Origin: a virus
Virus record (IMG/VR): IMGVR_UViG_3300036790_000551
Location: 28,832 to 92,831 of that record
Direction: 5' to 3' (one strand)
DNA length: 64,000 bases
This document shows, piece after piece, positions 25,140-32,957 of this stretch. The first letter of the stretch is position 1. The number at the start of each line of letters is the position of its first letter. A program made the translations under genes and the position numbers. The notes beneath the pieces are model-generated. The model was not told where the DNA came from, ran no database searches, and worked only from the letters and a program-made list of their open reading frames with translations.

Positions 25140-25145
25140 TACAAT
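25140..25145 (+). promoter_or_regulatory. -10 box TACAAT, leaderless type
   Basis: GTGGTACAATG with 6 bases to the ATG at 25152. Confidence 0.55.
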
Positions 25146-25151
25146 GGACGC

Positions 25152-25403
25152 ATGCCGCAACAGGTAATGCCGCCCTACGTCGAGACCGAGGCCCTTCGCC
25201 AGGACCGAATCATTCGTGTGATTGAGTTCATCATGGAGACCGAGAGCGATGTGACGCTCGAGAACGGGCCGCTGACGATGACTGTCCGCGGCCACGAAAT
25301 CAAGGTCCGCGACAACAAGACCGGGTTCCTAGTGGCCTATTCCATGACCAAGGCGGACTTTGAGCAGTCCGTCGATGAGTTCGTCTCCGACTTCATGGCC
25401 TGA
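25152..25403 (+). CDS. Small unknown protein
   Basis: 83 residues with a helix (EALRQDRIIRVIEFIMETES), then strands (TMTVRGHEIKVRDN) and an acidic end. Leaderless start inferred from the promoter box. Confidence 0.6.
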   Translation: MPQQVMPPYVETEALRQDRIIRVIEFIMETESDVTLENGPLTMTVRGHEIKVRDNKTGFLVAYSMTKADFEQSVDEFVSDFMA

Positions 25404-25450
25404 ACGGCGGTGGAGCGGGCGGAAGTCCGCGGACGGCGGTACCTATTCGC

Positions 25451-26572
25451 ATGTCCGGTTCCTGGATGCAACTTCGCGGCCTCCTCCTGGTGGGAGAGGC
25501 CAAGACCTCGGTCGACTACAAGAACGCCCTGGCGCGGTACATGGTCGGTCGGTACGGTGAGCACGCGGCCGATGAGGCCATATCGCTCCTGCAGCGCAGC
25601 CGTCCACAGGACTTCCAGAAGCAGTTGGCTCTGAAGTACATGGACAGTCGGCTCGACGGTATCGTTAAGGACCTCGTGAAGTCCATGACGCCGACGACGA
25701 ACGCCCCCAAGTCGAAGGACGAACCCGAGGCAGGCTTCAAGGCTGCGGACGACGACGAAGAAAGCGACGACGGACCGGCCTTCAAGACCCCCGATGAGGT
25801 GGCTGCGCAGCGAGCGAAGACGACCGCCACCGCCGCGAGCCGTCCGGACCGGGCCGGCACGACCTCCAACGTGCAGCGGCCCGCCGGCGGCGGCACCAGG
25901 GCCGAGCCCGGTAAGGCGACCGCGAGCGTCATGGGCACCGCCGGCCAGTACCAGATAAAGAAGCCGAGCGCTGACCCCAGCATCAAGCCGACGGTGAAGG
26001 CTAAGCCCGGAGAGTCGGGAATGTCTAACTCCCAGAAGAAGGTCGACTACGTCACCCAGACGTACGGTCAGGCCACCGGTGACCGCCTCGCCAAGAAACT
26101 GGGTGTTCCGACATCCGCCGAGCGCGGCGGTGTACTCGGAGTCGGAATGGGGTCCCCCTGGAAGACCAAGCCGAAGGTCGTCTCCGGTCAGGCCGCCCAG
26201 AAGGCAGCCGACCCGGACTCCCCGACAGCGGCACCCACTCCGCGAAACGCCCGCGATATTCCACCCAGGCCGGTCGCTCAACGACCGGGCGGTAGCAACG
26301 GTAAGCCGCTGGTGCGAACGAGGAACCCCGAGACCGGTGAGGACGAGGTCGGGGTGCGGCCGGGGGACTTCGTCGGCCAGCGCTGGAAGCCGCACGGCAT
26401 CTCCAAGAAGGTAGCCACGGCCCGTCCAGACGCGGCCACTGGCAACTTCCAGCGCGGCAGTCGACTCACGAACCCCTCCCAGGAGGGACAGGAAATGGTC
26501 TGGGACGGCAGTGACTGGGTCCTCCCGAGCGTCTACGCCGCCTCCCGGGCCCAAGCGAAAGCGAGCAACTGA
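25451..26572 (+). CDS. Long disordered protein
   Basis: 373 residues. A helical head (SVDYKNALARYMVGRYGEHA, DEAISLLQRS) is followed by about 290 residues of low-complexity Ala/Pro/Thr/Lys-rich sequence with short ordered islands (KVDYVTQTYGQATGD, QEMVWDGSDWVLP). The composition suggests a scaffold or internal virion protein, but nothing proves it. A long open frame on the opposite strand is a codon-bias shadow. Confidence 0.6.
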   Translation: MSGSWMQLRGLLLVGEAKTSVDYKNALARYMVGRYGEHAADEAISLLQRSRPQDFQKQLALKYMDSRLDGIVKDLVKSMTPTTNAPKSKDEPEAGFKAADDDEESDDGPAFKTPDEVAAQRAKTTATAASRPDRAGTTSNVQRPAGGGTRAEPGKATASVMGTAGQYQIKKPSADPSIKPTVKAKPGESGMSNSQKKVDYVTQTYGQATGDRLAKKLGVPTSAERGGVLGVGMGSPWKTKPKVVSGQAAQKAADPDSPTAAPTPRNARDIPPRPVAQRPGGSNGKPLVRTRNPETGEDEVGVRPGDFVGQRWKPHGISKKVATARPDAATGNFQRGSRLTNPSQEGQEMVWDGSDWVLPSVYAASRAQAKASN

Positions 26573-27184
26573 ATGCGTCTCCCCCTCTCTCCAATGCTGG
26601 CCCTCGCCGTCGGGGCCTGCGTCCACATGCCGCGACTGAACCCCGAGTATCGCCTGGAGACCGACCAGGAGCGATACGCCGTGGTCGTCGAGTCCGGTTG
26701 CGCCGAGGACGCGCCGATTCCGAATCACCTGCCGATTGAGTGGAGGCCCGGGCGCCACGGCTCGGGCGTGCTCATCGACGGCCGCCACGTCCTGACGGCC
26801 CTTCACGTCGTAGACTGCCCGATTCTGCCGGCGGTAACGGTCTACCTCGAGGACGGTACACCCTTCTTTATGAACGTGGTCCGTGAGGACCGCGACCGGG
26901 ACCTCGCCCTCCTCGAGGTGGCGTCCCAGGGAAACATCTCGAACCGCGTTGCTCCGCCGACCCTGGGTTTGCCTGAGGGTCGGCTCTGCTCCCAGGCCGC
27001 GTGGCCGTATCGAATGAGTCGCTGTGGGGAGTTCGATTCGCCCGACGGCTTCTGGACAGCGAGCGTCAGGGGCAACTCGGGGGCCGGCGTCTACGATGAG
27101 TTCGGTGCCCTGGTCGGCATCGTGACGCGCTCCACCGAAGCGGAGACCACGTTTAGTCGCCTCGACAGCGACTGGGTCCGTTAA
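26573..27184 (+). CDS. Trypsin-like serine protease with lipoprotein signal
   Basis: 203 residues. PLSPMLALAVGAC is a signal peptide with a lipobox, so Cys15 or Cys16 is probably lipidated. HVLTALHVV carries the catalytic His, DRDLALLEV the Asp, and VRGNSGAGVYD the Ser (G-N-S-G-A). The triad is complete. An extracellular or periplasmic membrane-anchored protease is unusual for a phage early-type region. It may act on host surface proteins or on competing phages. Confidence 0.8.
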   Translation: MRLPLSPMLALAVGACVHMPRLNPEYRLETDQERYAVVVESGCAEDAPIPNHLPIEWRPGRHGSGVLIDGRHVLTALHVVDCPILPAVTVYLEDGTPFFMNVVREDRDRDLALLEVASQGNISNRVAPPTLGLPEGRLCSQAAWPYRMSRCGEFDSPDGFWTASVRGNSGAGVYDEFGALVGIVTRSTEAETTFSRLDSDWVR

Positions 27185-27218
27185 CGCTTCCAGCACCGGT
27201 CCCCGCTTGCCCTCGAGG

Positions 27219-27224
27219 TATGAT
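27219..27224 (+). promoter_or_regulatory. -10 box TATGAT, leaderless type
   Basis: GAGGTATGATG with 6 bases to the ATG at 27231. Confidence 0.6.
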
Positions 27225-27230
27225 GGCCGC

Positions 27231-27503
27231 ATGCTTCGACGCATCCTCAATGCCGCCGCCGTTCTCCTTGAGGACGGGATAGAACGCTGGGCCAACCTGA
27301 ACCGGGGAACCGTGCGGGTTGACCGCGCGACGATTGACCGCGCCGCGGAACTGGCCCTCGAGAACGCTCGCCTTCGGGACGAGGTGGCGCGGCTCCATGC
27401 CGCTCTGTTTGTGAGCGATGACCCCGGTCAAGACGTTGATGCGGATTGGCTCGCGAAGTGGTGTGACTCAATCGAATCAATTAAACCTGAGGACCCGTTC
27501 TGA
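27231..27503 (+). CDS. Small helical protein
   Basis: 90 residues, largely helical with a heptad-like stretch (DRAAELALENARLRDEVARL) that should form a coiled coil. Function unknown. Confidence 0.6.
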   Translation: MLRRILNAAAVLLEDGIERWANLNRGTVRVDRATIDRAAELALENARLRDEVARLHAALFVSDDPGQDVDADWLAKWCDSIESIKPEDPF

Positions 27504-27748
27504 TGTCGGACAAGTCGGGGCCGGTCGACCACGGGCTCATGATGCGAATCGGACACGCAATCGATGCGTTGGCCCATCAGTTGATTGAACTGGGAGACAG
27601 ACTGACTCCGGAGCAGGAGGACGCGCTGCTCGCCGGCGCGCTGGGCGGAGCACCACTCGTGGAGTTGATGAACTCGCTCTCCCTCGTCGTTGAGGTGCAG
27701 AACGAGACCGGGTTCATGAACGTCTTCCTCAACGAGGGAGTGAACTGA
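27503..27748 (+). CDS. Small unknown protein
   Basis: 81 residues. Helical (MRIGHAIDALAHQLIELGDR), then a hydrophobic strand (SLSLVVEVQNETGFM). The ATG overlaps the previous stop (TGATG). Confidence 0.6.
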   Translation: MSDKSGPVDHGLMMRIGHAIDALAHQLIELGDRLTPEQEDALLAGALGGAPLVELMNSLSLVVEVQNETGFMNVFLNEGVN

Positions 27749-27749
27749 G

Positions 27750-28121
27750 ATGGCGGACACCAAGCAGGTCATCGTGATGCGAACTGACCTCAACATGAGA
27801 AAGGGAAAGATGGTTGCCCAGGGCTCCCATGCCTCCCTGGGTGCCGTCCTTCGCATTCAGGACGAGGGCAACCACGACTGGACTGCGGCCTTGAGCGAAT
27901 GGCTCGACTCGTCCTTCAAGAAAATCTGCGTTGGGGTCGATAGCGACACGACCCTGTTGGAACTCAAGGCGGCCCTCGATGCCGCCGGCCTGCCGTGCAA
28001 ACTGGTCACGGACCTCGGTCACACCGAGTTCCATGGCAAACCCACAGTCACGTGCCTCGCGGTGGGCCCGTACTACTCAGACGTGATTGACAGGTTCACG
28101 GGAGGGTTGAGGCTGCTATGA
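27750..28121 (+). CDS. pth2: Peptidyl-tRNA hydrolase 2
   Basis: 123 residues. KQVIVMRTDLNMRKGKMVAQ, GSHASLGAVL and TDLGHTEFHGKPTVTCLAVG are the Pth2 signature blocks. The enzyme releases tRNA from stalled peptidyl-tRNA. The family is typical of archaea and eukaryotes and is scattered in phages. In a genome with many leaderless mini-ORFs, which may produce peptidyl-tRNA drop-off, such an enzyme would make sense, but that link is speculative. Confidence 0.85.
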   Translation: MADTKQVIVMRTDLNMRKGKMVAQGSHASLGAVLRIQDEGNHDWTAALSEWLDSSFKKICVGVDSDTTLLELKAALDAAGLPCKLVTDLGHTEFHGKPTVTCLAVGPYYSDVIDRFTGGLRLL

Positions 28122-28270
28122 AGACCATTAAGGAAACGCTGCGGAGGTTCCTTGCTCTGGCGCATCTCGTCCTTGAGACGGCCACGGGGCTCATGGCGCT
28201 TCTCCTGGCGTTCACGCTCTGCACTTGGCTCGTCACTCTGTTAGCGACACGCATCATCAAACTGATGTAA
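28118..28270 (+). CDS. Small membrane protein
   Basis: 50 residues. A basic amphipathic start (KTIKETLRRFLALAHLVL) is followed by a hydrophobic segment (GLMALLLAFTLCTWLVTLLA). The start overlaps the pth2 stop. Confidence 0.55.
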   Translation: MKTIKETLRRFLALAHLVLETATGLMALLLAFTLCTWLVTLLATRIIKLM

Positions 28271-28276
28271 TACGAT
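28271..28276 (+). promoter_or_regulatory. -10 box TACGAT, leaderless type
   Basis: GTAATACGATG with 6 bases to the ATG at 28283; begins right after the preceding TAA. Confidence 0.5.
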
Positions 28277-28282
28277 GGCCTC

Positions 28283-28606
28283 ATGGCAGGCCTTCGAGTC
28301 ACCCTCGGCGAGCGTCTCGGTGGATACCGGGATGTCGCCATTGTGCATCAACCGAAACCCGTCTCAGACGAAACGGAGGGGGCTCCGGAGTACGTGGAAC
28401 TCGAGTTGGCCGGGCCGGTCGTCAAGTTGGCCCAATGCCGGTCCGCGACGCTTCCCTTCGGTGCTCCGTTCGAGCGACCCGACGACGACGGACCCGCTCG
28501 GGTCCGAGGAGAGATGGTTTGGACTCACAAGACCGCGCCGACCCTCGTCATTGAGGGTAGGCCGGGAATGACCGCGGACGAGTACGCTGCGGGGAGGAGG
28601 CGTTGA
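28283..28606 (+). CDS. Unknown protein
   Basis: 107 residues, beta-rich (RDVAIVHQPKPVSDET, YVELELAGPVVKLAQ). No family recognised. Likely leaderless. Confidence 0.6.
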   Translation: MAGLRVTLGERLGGYRDVAIVHQPKPVSDETEGAPEYVELELAGPVVKLAQCRSATLPFGAPFERPDDDGPARVRGEMVWTHKTAPTLVIEGRPGMTADEYAAGRRR

Positions 28607-28785
28607 TGTCGAGCAAAGAGGCTTGGGTTAGGTTCAACATACCAGCGCTGCTTGTCGTCCTCGTCGTCGCCATGGCGCTCGGGTTCATCGGCGGCCTGCT
28701 GCTCGGACACGCCGACGGTGTCAACGACGGCTGGACGCAGGCGGCCCAGGCCTTCAGGCACGACGGAGACTTTAAGTCGCCTTAG
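28606..28785 (+). CDS. Small membrane protein
   Basis: 59 residues. One hydrophobic helix (IPALLVVLVVAMALGFIGGL) with a short exposed tail. A TTG one codon earlier is also possible. Its end overlaps the end of a convergent gene. Confidence 0.55.
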   Translation: MSSKEAWVRFNIPALLVVLVVAMALGFIGGLLLGHADGVNDGWTQAAQAFRHDGDFKSP

Positions 28786-29201
28786 CGGCGACCGTTGCCC
28801 GAGAGCGAGTCGAGCCAGTCGCCGTCGGCCTCGGTCTCGTCGTCGGGAGCGCCCGCGTCCTGCGCGGAGCCGACGTTCATGCCGCCCGGCACGGACCCAC
28901 CGGTCGCCTGGGGCAGCATGCTGCCCTTCGATGGCGGTCCGAAGAGGGGGTTGGTCTGGCCCGGCCTATCCGTCCCGTTGGGAATCGGCGGCGGTGGCTT
29001 TCCCTGGCCCCTCATCGCCGGACGCTGGCCGTCCTGGGCCGCGCCGGTGCCGCTCGCGTTGAAGTACGGCATCGGACCCTGTTTGTTGCGGCGGTCCATG
29101 GTGCCGTAGCGGGCGATGTTGCGTCGCTTGGCGACGGCGTCCCAGTTCGCCTCGGTCTCGATGCCGAGCGCCTCGGCCAGCCGCATCCAAGAGTTGCTCA
29201 T
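28782..29201 (-). CDS. Pro/Gly-rich unknown protein on the opposite strand
   Basis: 139 residues. A short ordered N-terminus (SNSWMRLAEALGIETEANWD) is followed by a disordered Pro/Gly/Gln-rich part with an acidic end. It is the only leftward gene within the first 43 kb. The plus-strand frame over the same bases is Ser/Pro-rich with no ribosome site, so the minus frame is preferred. Confidence 0.55.
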   Translation of the reverse strand: MSNSWMRLAEALGIETEANWDAVAKRRNIARYGTMDRRNKQGPMPYFNASGTGAAQDGQRPAMRGQGKPPPPIPNGTDRPGQTNPLFGPPSKGSMLPQATGGSVPGGMNVGSAQDAGAPDDETEADGDWLDSLSGNGRR

Positions 29202-29281
29202 GGCGTTACCTAGCGCGGTTGCGGTTACCGCGGCCGCCGTTCGCTGAACTTGAATACCTTGTTCCGGGAGGCCGCGGCGCT

Positions 29282-29485
29282 ATGGACCACGACTCGACGG
29301 TTGCGGAGGTTGAACGCCTGGTCGAACGGGCCAGGCGGATGCTATCGGACGCCGCAGACATGCTGCGTGGGCCCCTGGTTGAGCCGTCTCGGGCCGCGAT
29401 GGAGGCCGAGACGGCGGTCACCCGGTCGCTGGACTCCCTCTCCGGGCAACTCTTCAGGGACCGACTGGCCCGGAGGTTCCGGTGA
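29282..29485 (+). CDS. Small helical protein
   Basis: 67 residues, almost one continuous helix (STVAEVERLVERARRMLSDA). GGGAGG lies 10 bases upstream. The 80 bases before it, shared with the divergent gene, show no clear promoter. Confidence 0.55.
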   Translation: MDHDSTVAEVERLVERARRMLSDAADMLRGPLVEPSRAAMEAETAVTRSLDSLSGQLFRDRLARRFR

Positions 29486-29913
29486 CCGACGCCGAGATGC
29501 CGCCGAATCGCAAGGAACGTCGCCTGGTCTACCGCTGCCTGCTGGAGCAGGGCGTCCTCATTGGAAACGAGGAGGAGGTTTGGAGCGTACCGGCGGCGTA
29601 CCGGGCCCTGGACACGCTTCGGGAGTGCGTCGACGCCATCTGCACATTGATAGGCGGAAGGCATGGGCTCACCTCCTCGTTCGTTAAGGCCTGCGTGATG
29701 CAGGGTGACATGGCCGGTGGTGGTCACGCCCCCTACGTCCTCGATGAGATGGCTGAGTTCCTCGTCCATGACGGTGAGGCCCGAGCGTACTGGGAGGGCT
29801 TCGTGAGCGACGCCCTCTATCCCCACCGCTGTCCCTTCTGCGGCGCGAGCGCCTTCGTTGGATTCCTACAGGTGGACTGCAAGGCCAAGTGCTCGGGACC
29901 GCGGCGGTCGTGA
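29482..29913 (+). CDS. Unknown protein with C-terminal zinc ribbon
   Basis: 143 residues from GTG overlapping the previous stop. Helical body. The end has CPFCGASAFVGFLQVDC plus KAKC, a four-Cys ribbon, which suggests a nucleic-acid or protein contact. Confidence 0.6.
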   Translation: MTDAEMPPNRKERRLVYRCLLEQGVLIGNEEEVWSVPAAYRALDTLRECVDAICTLIGGRHGLTSSFVKACVMQGDMAGGGHAPYVLDEMAEFLVHDGEARAYWEGFVSDALYPHRCPFCGASAFVGFLQVDCKAKCSGPRRS

Positions 29914-30095
29914 GTGACATGCGGCTCGTGCCGTGGCCGCTCGTCCTGAACCAGGGATTCGGGAACGTGTTGCCGAACGGCCGTTGGGGGTTCGAGGGGG
30001 CCCAGTTAATCGCCGACGCCATCAACGACGGCGACTGGAGCCTCGTCGAGGAGTACGCGAACCTCCTCGTTTGGGACGACGCTGCAAGCGACTGA
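29910..30095 (+). CDS. Small unknown protein
   Basis: 61 residues from GTG 29910 (overlap GTGA). LVLNQGFGNVLPNGRWGF and ADAINDGDWSLVEEYANLLV resemble a small helical domain. No family recognised. Confidence 0.55.
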   Translation: MSDMRLVPWPLVLNQGFGNVLPNGRWGFEGAQLIADAINDGDWSLVEEYANLLVWDDAASD

Positions 30096-30121
30096 CGAGG
30101 CCTGGCGGCGTTGCGATGCGG

Positions 30122-30127
30122 TATGAT
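30122..30127 (+). promoter_or_regulatory. -10 box TATGAT, leaderless type
   Basis: GCGGTATGATT with 6 bases to the ATG at 30134; GTTGCGAT lies just upstream. Confidence 0.6.
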
Positions 30128-30133
30128 TGCGGC

Positions 30134-30556
30134 ATGCCAAACGCAACTAGGAACCTCTCCCGACGCCAACGAGCCATCGTCGGCCTCATCATCAAGCGGG
30201 CCCGGAAGTACGGCCTGAGCCTCCGGCGCGACGTTGGCCCACTCGAGCACATCGGCCGCCGCATCAGCGCCCGGCGCGGCTACGGGTGCGCGGTCGACGC
30301 CGGCGCCGTCGGGCGGCTCGCGTTGGCGAATGACAGCGGGAACCTGGAGGCCTTCTCGAAGGCCTTCGAAGTCTCCATGGGCTTCGCGGCGGGCGTCAGC
30401 GACGGCTTCGAGAAGGGATTCTCCGCCACTGTCGCCCAGGCGCTCGTGAGTTACGGCTACTGCCTGACGCCCGACCGGGCCGGAACCAACCGGGAGTACC
30501 TCTCAGGCGTTAAGGTCGGGCGCGCGGTGGCCGCGCTGACCGTCGACGCGGTATGA
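30134..30556 (+). CDS. Unknown protein
   Basis: 140 residues. Basic N-terminus (NLSRRQRAIVGLIIKRARKY), Gly/Ala-rich helical remainder (FEVSMGFAAGVSDGFEKGF). Its last codons overlap the promoter of the next gene. Confidence 0.6.
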   Translation: MPNATRNLSRRQRAIVGLIIKRARKYGLSLRRDVGPLEHIGRRISARRGYGCAVDAGAVGRLALANDSGNLEAFSKAFEVSMGFAAGVSDGFEKGFSATVAQALVSYGYCLTPDRAGTNREYLSGVKVGRAVAALTVDAV

Positions 30557-30557
30557 T
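30552..30557 (+). promoter_or_regulatory. -10 box TATGAT with a leader and Shine-Dalgarno
   Basis: GCGGTATGATT, then a 28-base leader holding AAAGGA before the ATG at 30586. This is the leadered version of the same promoter type. Confidence 0.6.
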
Positions 30558-30585
30558 TGCGGATACGAAAGGACACGACAGCAAC

Positions 30586-31137
30586 ATGAGCGAAGAAGCA
30601 ACGGTTACCGAGACTGAGACCAAGAAGCGTGAATCCAAGAAGAACTCGATTCCGATGACGGAGATTGAGAGCCTGATTGCGGGGATTCCGAGTTACACGA
30701 AGACCTCGTTCCTCGTGGTCGGACACAAGGGAGGCGTTCGCATCGCGATGCCGAAGACCACCGGCGTCAGCCGCGCGTACTTCTACGGCAACGACGACTA
30801 CGCGCTCGTTCCGAAGCACGACGCAATCACGGTCCACTCCGAGGAGGCCCGCAAGGCCGGACGCAAGGGTGGAATCATGGCCGAGGTGGACTTCTCCAAG
30901 AGCAACGAGCAGGCCCGGGAGGCCCTAACGCTGCTCGTTGCTGCGGTCCGTAGGGCCGAGGCGCCGGCTGCCAAGGCGGTGAAGGCTCCGAAGGAGCCCA
31001 AGCAACCCAAGGCCCCAAAGGTCCCTAAGGCAGCCAAGGCCGCCGCCGCTCCCGTGACGCAGCAAGCCGCCGAGCACGGCGGCGGCATGGCCGGTCACGA
31101 CGGGGACACCGACGGCGGGGAGACCACCGAGGCGTGA
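30586..31137 (+). CDS. Member of a five-copy small beta-alpha family, with an Ala/Lys/Pro tail
   Basis: 183 residues. A domain of about 95 residues (TSFLVVGHKGGVRIAMPKTT through GGIMAEVDFS and ALTLLVAAVRRA) has the same strand order and G-x-I-x landmark as the minus-strand genes at 55.7, 57.5, 58.2 and 60.4 kb. It ends in a disordered tail of K-A-P repeats that could bind nucleic acid. Its strong leadered promoter suggests abundant expression. Function unknown. Confidence 0.6.
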   Translation: MSEEATVTETETKKRESKKNSIPMTEIESLIAGIPSYTKTSFLVVGHKGGVRIAMPKTTGVSRAYFYGNDDYALVPKHDAITVHSEEARKAGRKGGIMAEVDFSKSNEQAREALTLLVAAVRRAEAPAAKAVKAPKEPKQPKAPKVPKAAKAAAAPVTQQAAEHGGGMAGHDGDTDGGETTEA

Positions 31138-31544
31138 TATCCGAGGAACGGGCCCGAGAGGTCAACGCTGCAGCCAAGCCCTTCATGGATGAACTCGTTG
31201 AGTTGCTGCGTCCGTTCTTCCCGTTTCATGCCGCGGCGATGTCCAGCGAACTCCACGGAACCAAACTCACGTCGGACCGCTGGCATCGCATCGCCGCCGC
31301 CGCCGCGTCGCTGCACTCGATTCCCGGCTCGGCGTTGGGTCCGGAGGAACACGACCGACGAAACCTGGGCCTCGCCGGCTACAACGTGGCCCTAAAGATG
31401 GCGGCCATCCTCTTCAACTCCCGGCGTCCCGAGATGGACGCTGACTTCGTGCTTTGGCGCATCGCCTGCCTACGACAGCAAATCCTAGAGACGCTACCGC
31501 AGCAGCAGCAGCAACAACGGAAAGACGAAAGCGAAAACCGATGA
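31134..31544 (+). CDS. Unknown protein ending in a poly-Gln run
   Basis: 136 residues from GTG overlapping the previous stop. Helical body. The end has six Gln in a row, encoded by a CAG/CAA repeat at about 31499-31518, before a charged tail. Confidence 0.6.
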   Translation: MISEERAREVNAAAKPFMDELVELLRPFFPFHAAAMSSELHGTKLTSDRWHRIAAAAASLHSIPGSALGPEEHDRRNLGLAGYNVALKMAAILFNSRRPEMDADFVLWRIACLRQQILETLPQQQQQQRKDESENR

Positions 31545-32497
31545 GCAAGGAAAGCGTCCTCCAGTACACGAGGAACGGTTCGACATGGGTTCGTTGCGGG
31601 TCCACGGTCGGCGAACTCGAGCCCGGCTTCTACGACCCAACCCAGACGAACCAGGGCTGGGGCCTCACCCCGCGACAGGCCGTTTCGGACGACTTAATCG
31701 ACATTCCGGGAACTGTGGCTGACGAGATTTACGCGGACATTGACGTGTTCATGGCGACACGGTCCCGCTACTCCGCGTACGGACTAACCCATAAGCGCGG
31801 CTACCTCTTCTTCGGTCCTCCAGGCAGCGGCAAGACCAGCCTCGGACTGATGCTCGCTCGGCGCTTCATCGACACCATGCGCGGTGTCGTCGTATATGCG
31901 AACGGCGTCAGCGAGTTCTATCACGCGGTGGACATCATGCGCGAAGTCGAGCCCGGCCGACCCTCTCTCTATCTGCTGGAGGAGGCCGATGACGTCGTGA
32001 ACAACGTCCATTGCCTCAGCATCCTCGACGGTGAGCAGAGCCTCCAGGGCGCGGTCTTCATCGCGATGACCAACCATAAGGAGCGACTACCGCCGCGCAT
32101 CGCGAACCGGCCGGGTCGGTTCGACCGCGTCGTGTACGTTGACTGTCCGCCGCCCGCTGTGCAGGTGGAGTACCTGCGGCGTGTGGCGGCCCGGAACCCG
32201 GGGACGACCGCTGAGGAGGCCGCCAAGACGGCGATGACGATTGTTGAGGCCCTCAGCGGCCTGCCGATATCGATGGGTCACCTCCGGGAGGCCTTCATCT
32301 CGACAGTTCTGATGGGCGTCGACCTTCGGGTCATTCGCAAAAGGTTCGAGGACATGGCGAGCCTGGACGTTGAGGCCTCCTCCAGTGTCCTTTCGCTTCT
32401 CACAGAGAGGACGGAAGCGTCCGTTCAGGAAGCGACTGACGAATACGACCCCGGCGAAGAGAAGACGGAGTGGGTGGCCTCCAACGGGTTTTGCTGA
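31541..32497 (+). CDS. AAA ATPase
   Basis: 318 residues. YLFFGPPGSGKTSLGLMLAR is Walker A, LYLLEEADDV is Walker B, and RIANRPGRFDRVVYVDCPP holds sensor-like residues and the arginine finger. The overall pattern is the BCS1/Rca-like AAA group. It lies one gene upstream of an HTH-vWA protein. AAA-vWA pairs such as MoxR or RavA with a vWA partner remodel other proteins, so the two may act together. The target is unknown. Confidence 0.8.
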   Translation: MSKESVLQYTRNGSTWVRCGSTVGELEPGFYDPTQTNQGWGLTPRQAVSDDLIDIPGTVADEIYADIDVFMATRSRYSAYGLTHKRGYLFFGPPGSGKTSLGLMLARRFIDTMRGVVVYANGVSEFYHAVDIMREVEPGRPSLYLLEEADDVVNNVHCLSILDGEQSLQGAVFIAMTNHKERLPPRIANRPGRFDRVVYVDCPPPAVQVEYLRRVAARNPGTTAEEAAKTAMTIVEALSGLPISMGHLREAFISTVLMGVDLRVIRKRFEDMASLDVEASSSVLSLLTERTEASVQEATDEYDPGEEKTEWVASNGFC

Positions 32498-32503
32498 GTA
32501 GCG

Positions 32504-32929
32504 ATGGCCCACACTAAGGGGTCTCCGCCTAAGACCCTAACCGGACAACTGCCGGTCTCAAGCCAGGACTCACCCTGGTGGGACGGAGTTGCGTCTGAGT
32601 TACGCACTCGGGTCGACCTGGTGGGAAGGACCCTCACGATTGAGGAACTCACTCAGACGCTCCCCTCATACGAGGACGGCCGCCGACCGAGGCCACGCGC
32701 GGCCGCCCGACGCTTGCTTGCCCGTGGGGCCGTCGAACTCGTGCTCCGCGGCCCGAACGACTCGCTGGGCCGAGGCGCGACGTATCGGGTCGTGGAGCCC
32801 ATCGTGCAGGCAGCGGCGGTATCACCACCGCCGGACTGGCGGCCGACCACCGACGCTCCTGACGACGAACTCCGGCCGGACATGGACTGGCTCGAAGCCG
32901 CTGTCGAACGCATGACGAAGCCGAAGTGA
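32504..32929 (+). CDS. Unknown protein, possible winged helix
   Basis: 141 residues. LTIEELTQTLPSYEDGRR and AAARRLLARGAVELVLRG could be a winged-helix DNA-binding unit; the C-terminus is acidic. It lies between the AAA ATPase and the vWA gene. Confidence 0.5.
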   Translation: MAHTKGSPPKTLTGQLPVSSQDSPWWDGVASELRTRVDLVGRTLTIEELTQTLPSYEDGRRPRPRAAARRLLARGAVELVLRGPNDSLGRGATYRVVEPIVQAAAVSPPPDWRPTTDAPDDELRPDMDWLEAAVERMTKPK

Positions 32930-32935
32930 TACGAT
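32930..32935 (+). promoter_or_regulatory. -10 box TACGAT with a leader and Shine-Dalgarno
   Basis: GTGATACGATA, then a 22-base leader with AAAGGA before the ATG at 32958. Confidence 0.55.
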
Positions 32936-32957
32936 AACGCGAAAGGAACAACACGAC

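Noticed and set aside
25337-27295. 652-residue open frame on the minus strand
   Set aside because: It lies antisense to four well-supported plus genes including the serine protease, has low-complexity Gly/Arg/Leu composition and no ribosome site. It reflects GC-rich codon bias.
28795-29109. Plus-strand Ser/Pro-rich frame
   Set aside because: Overlaps the minus-strand gene at 28782-29201, which has a normal N-terminus; the plus frame has no ribosome site.
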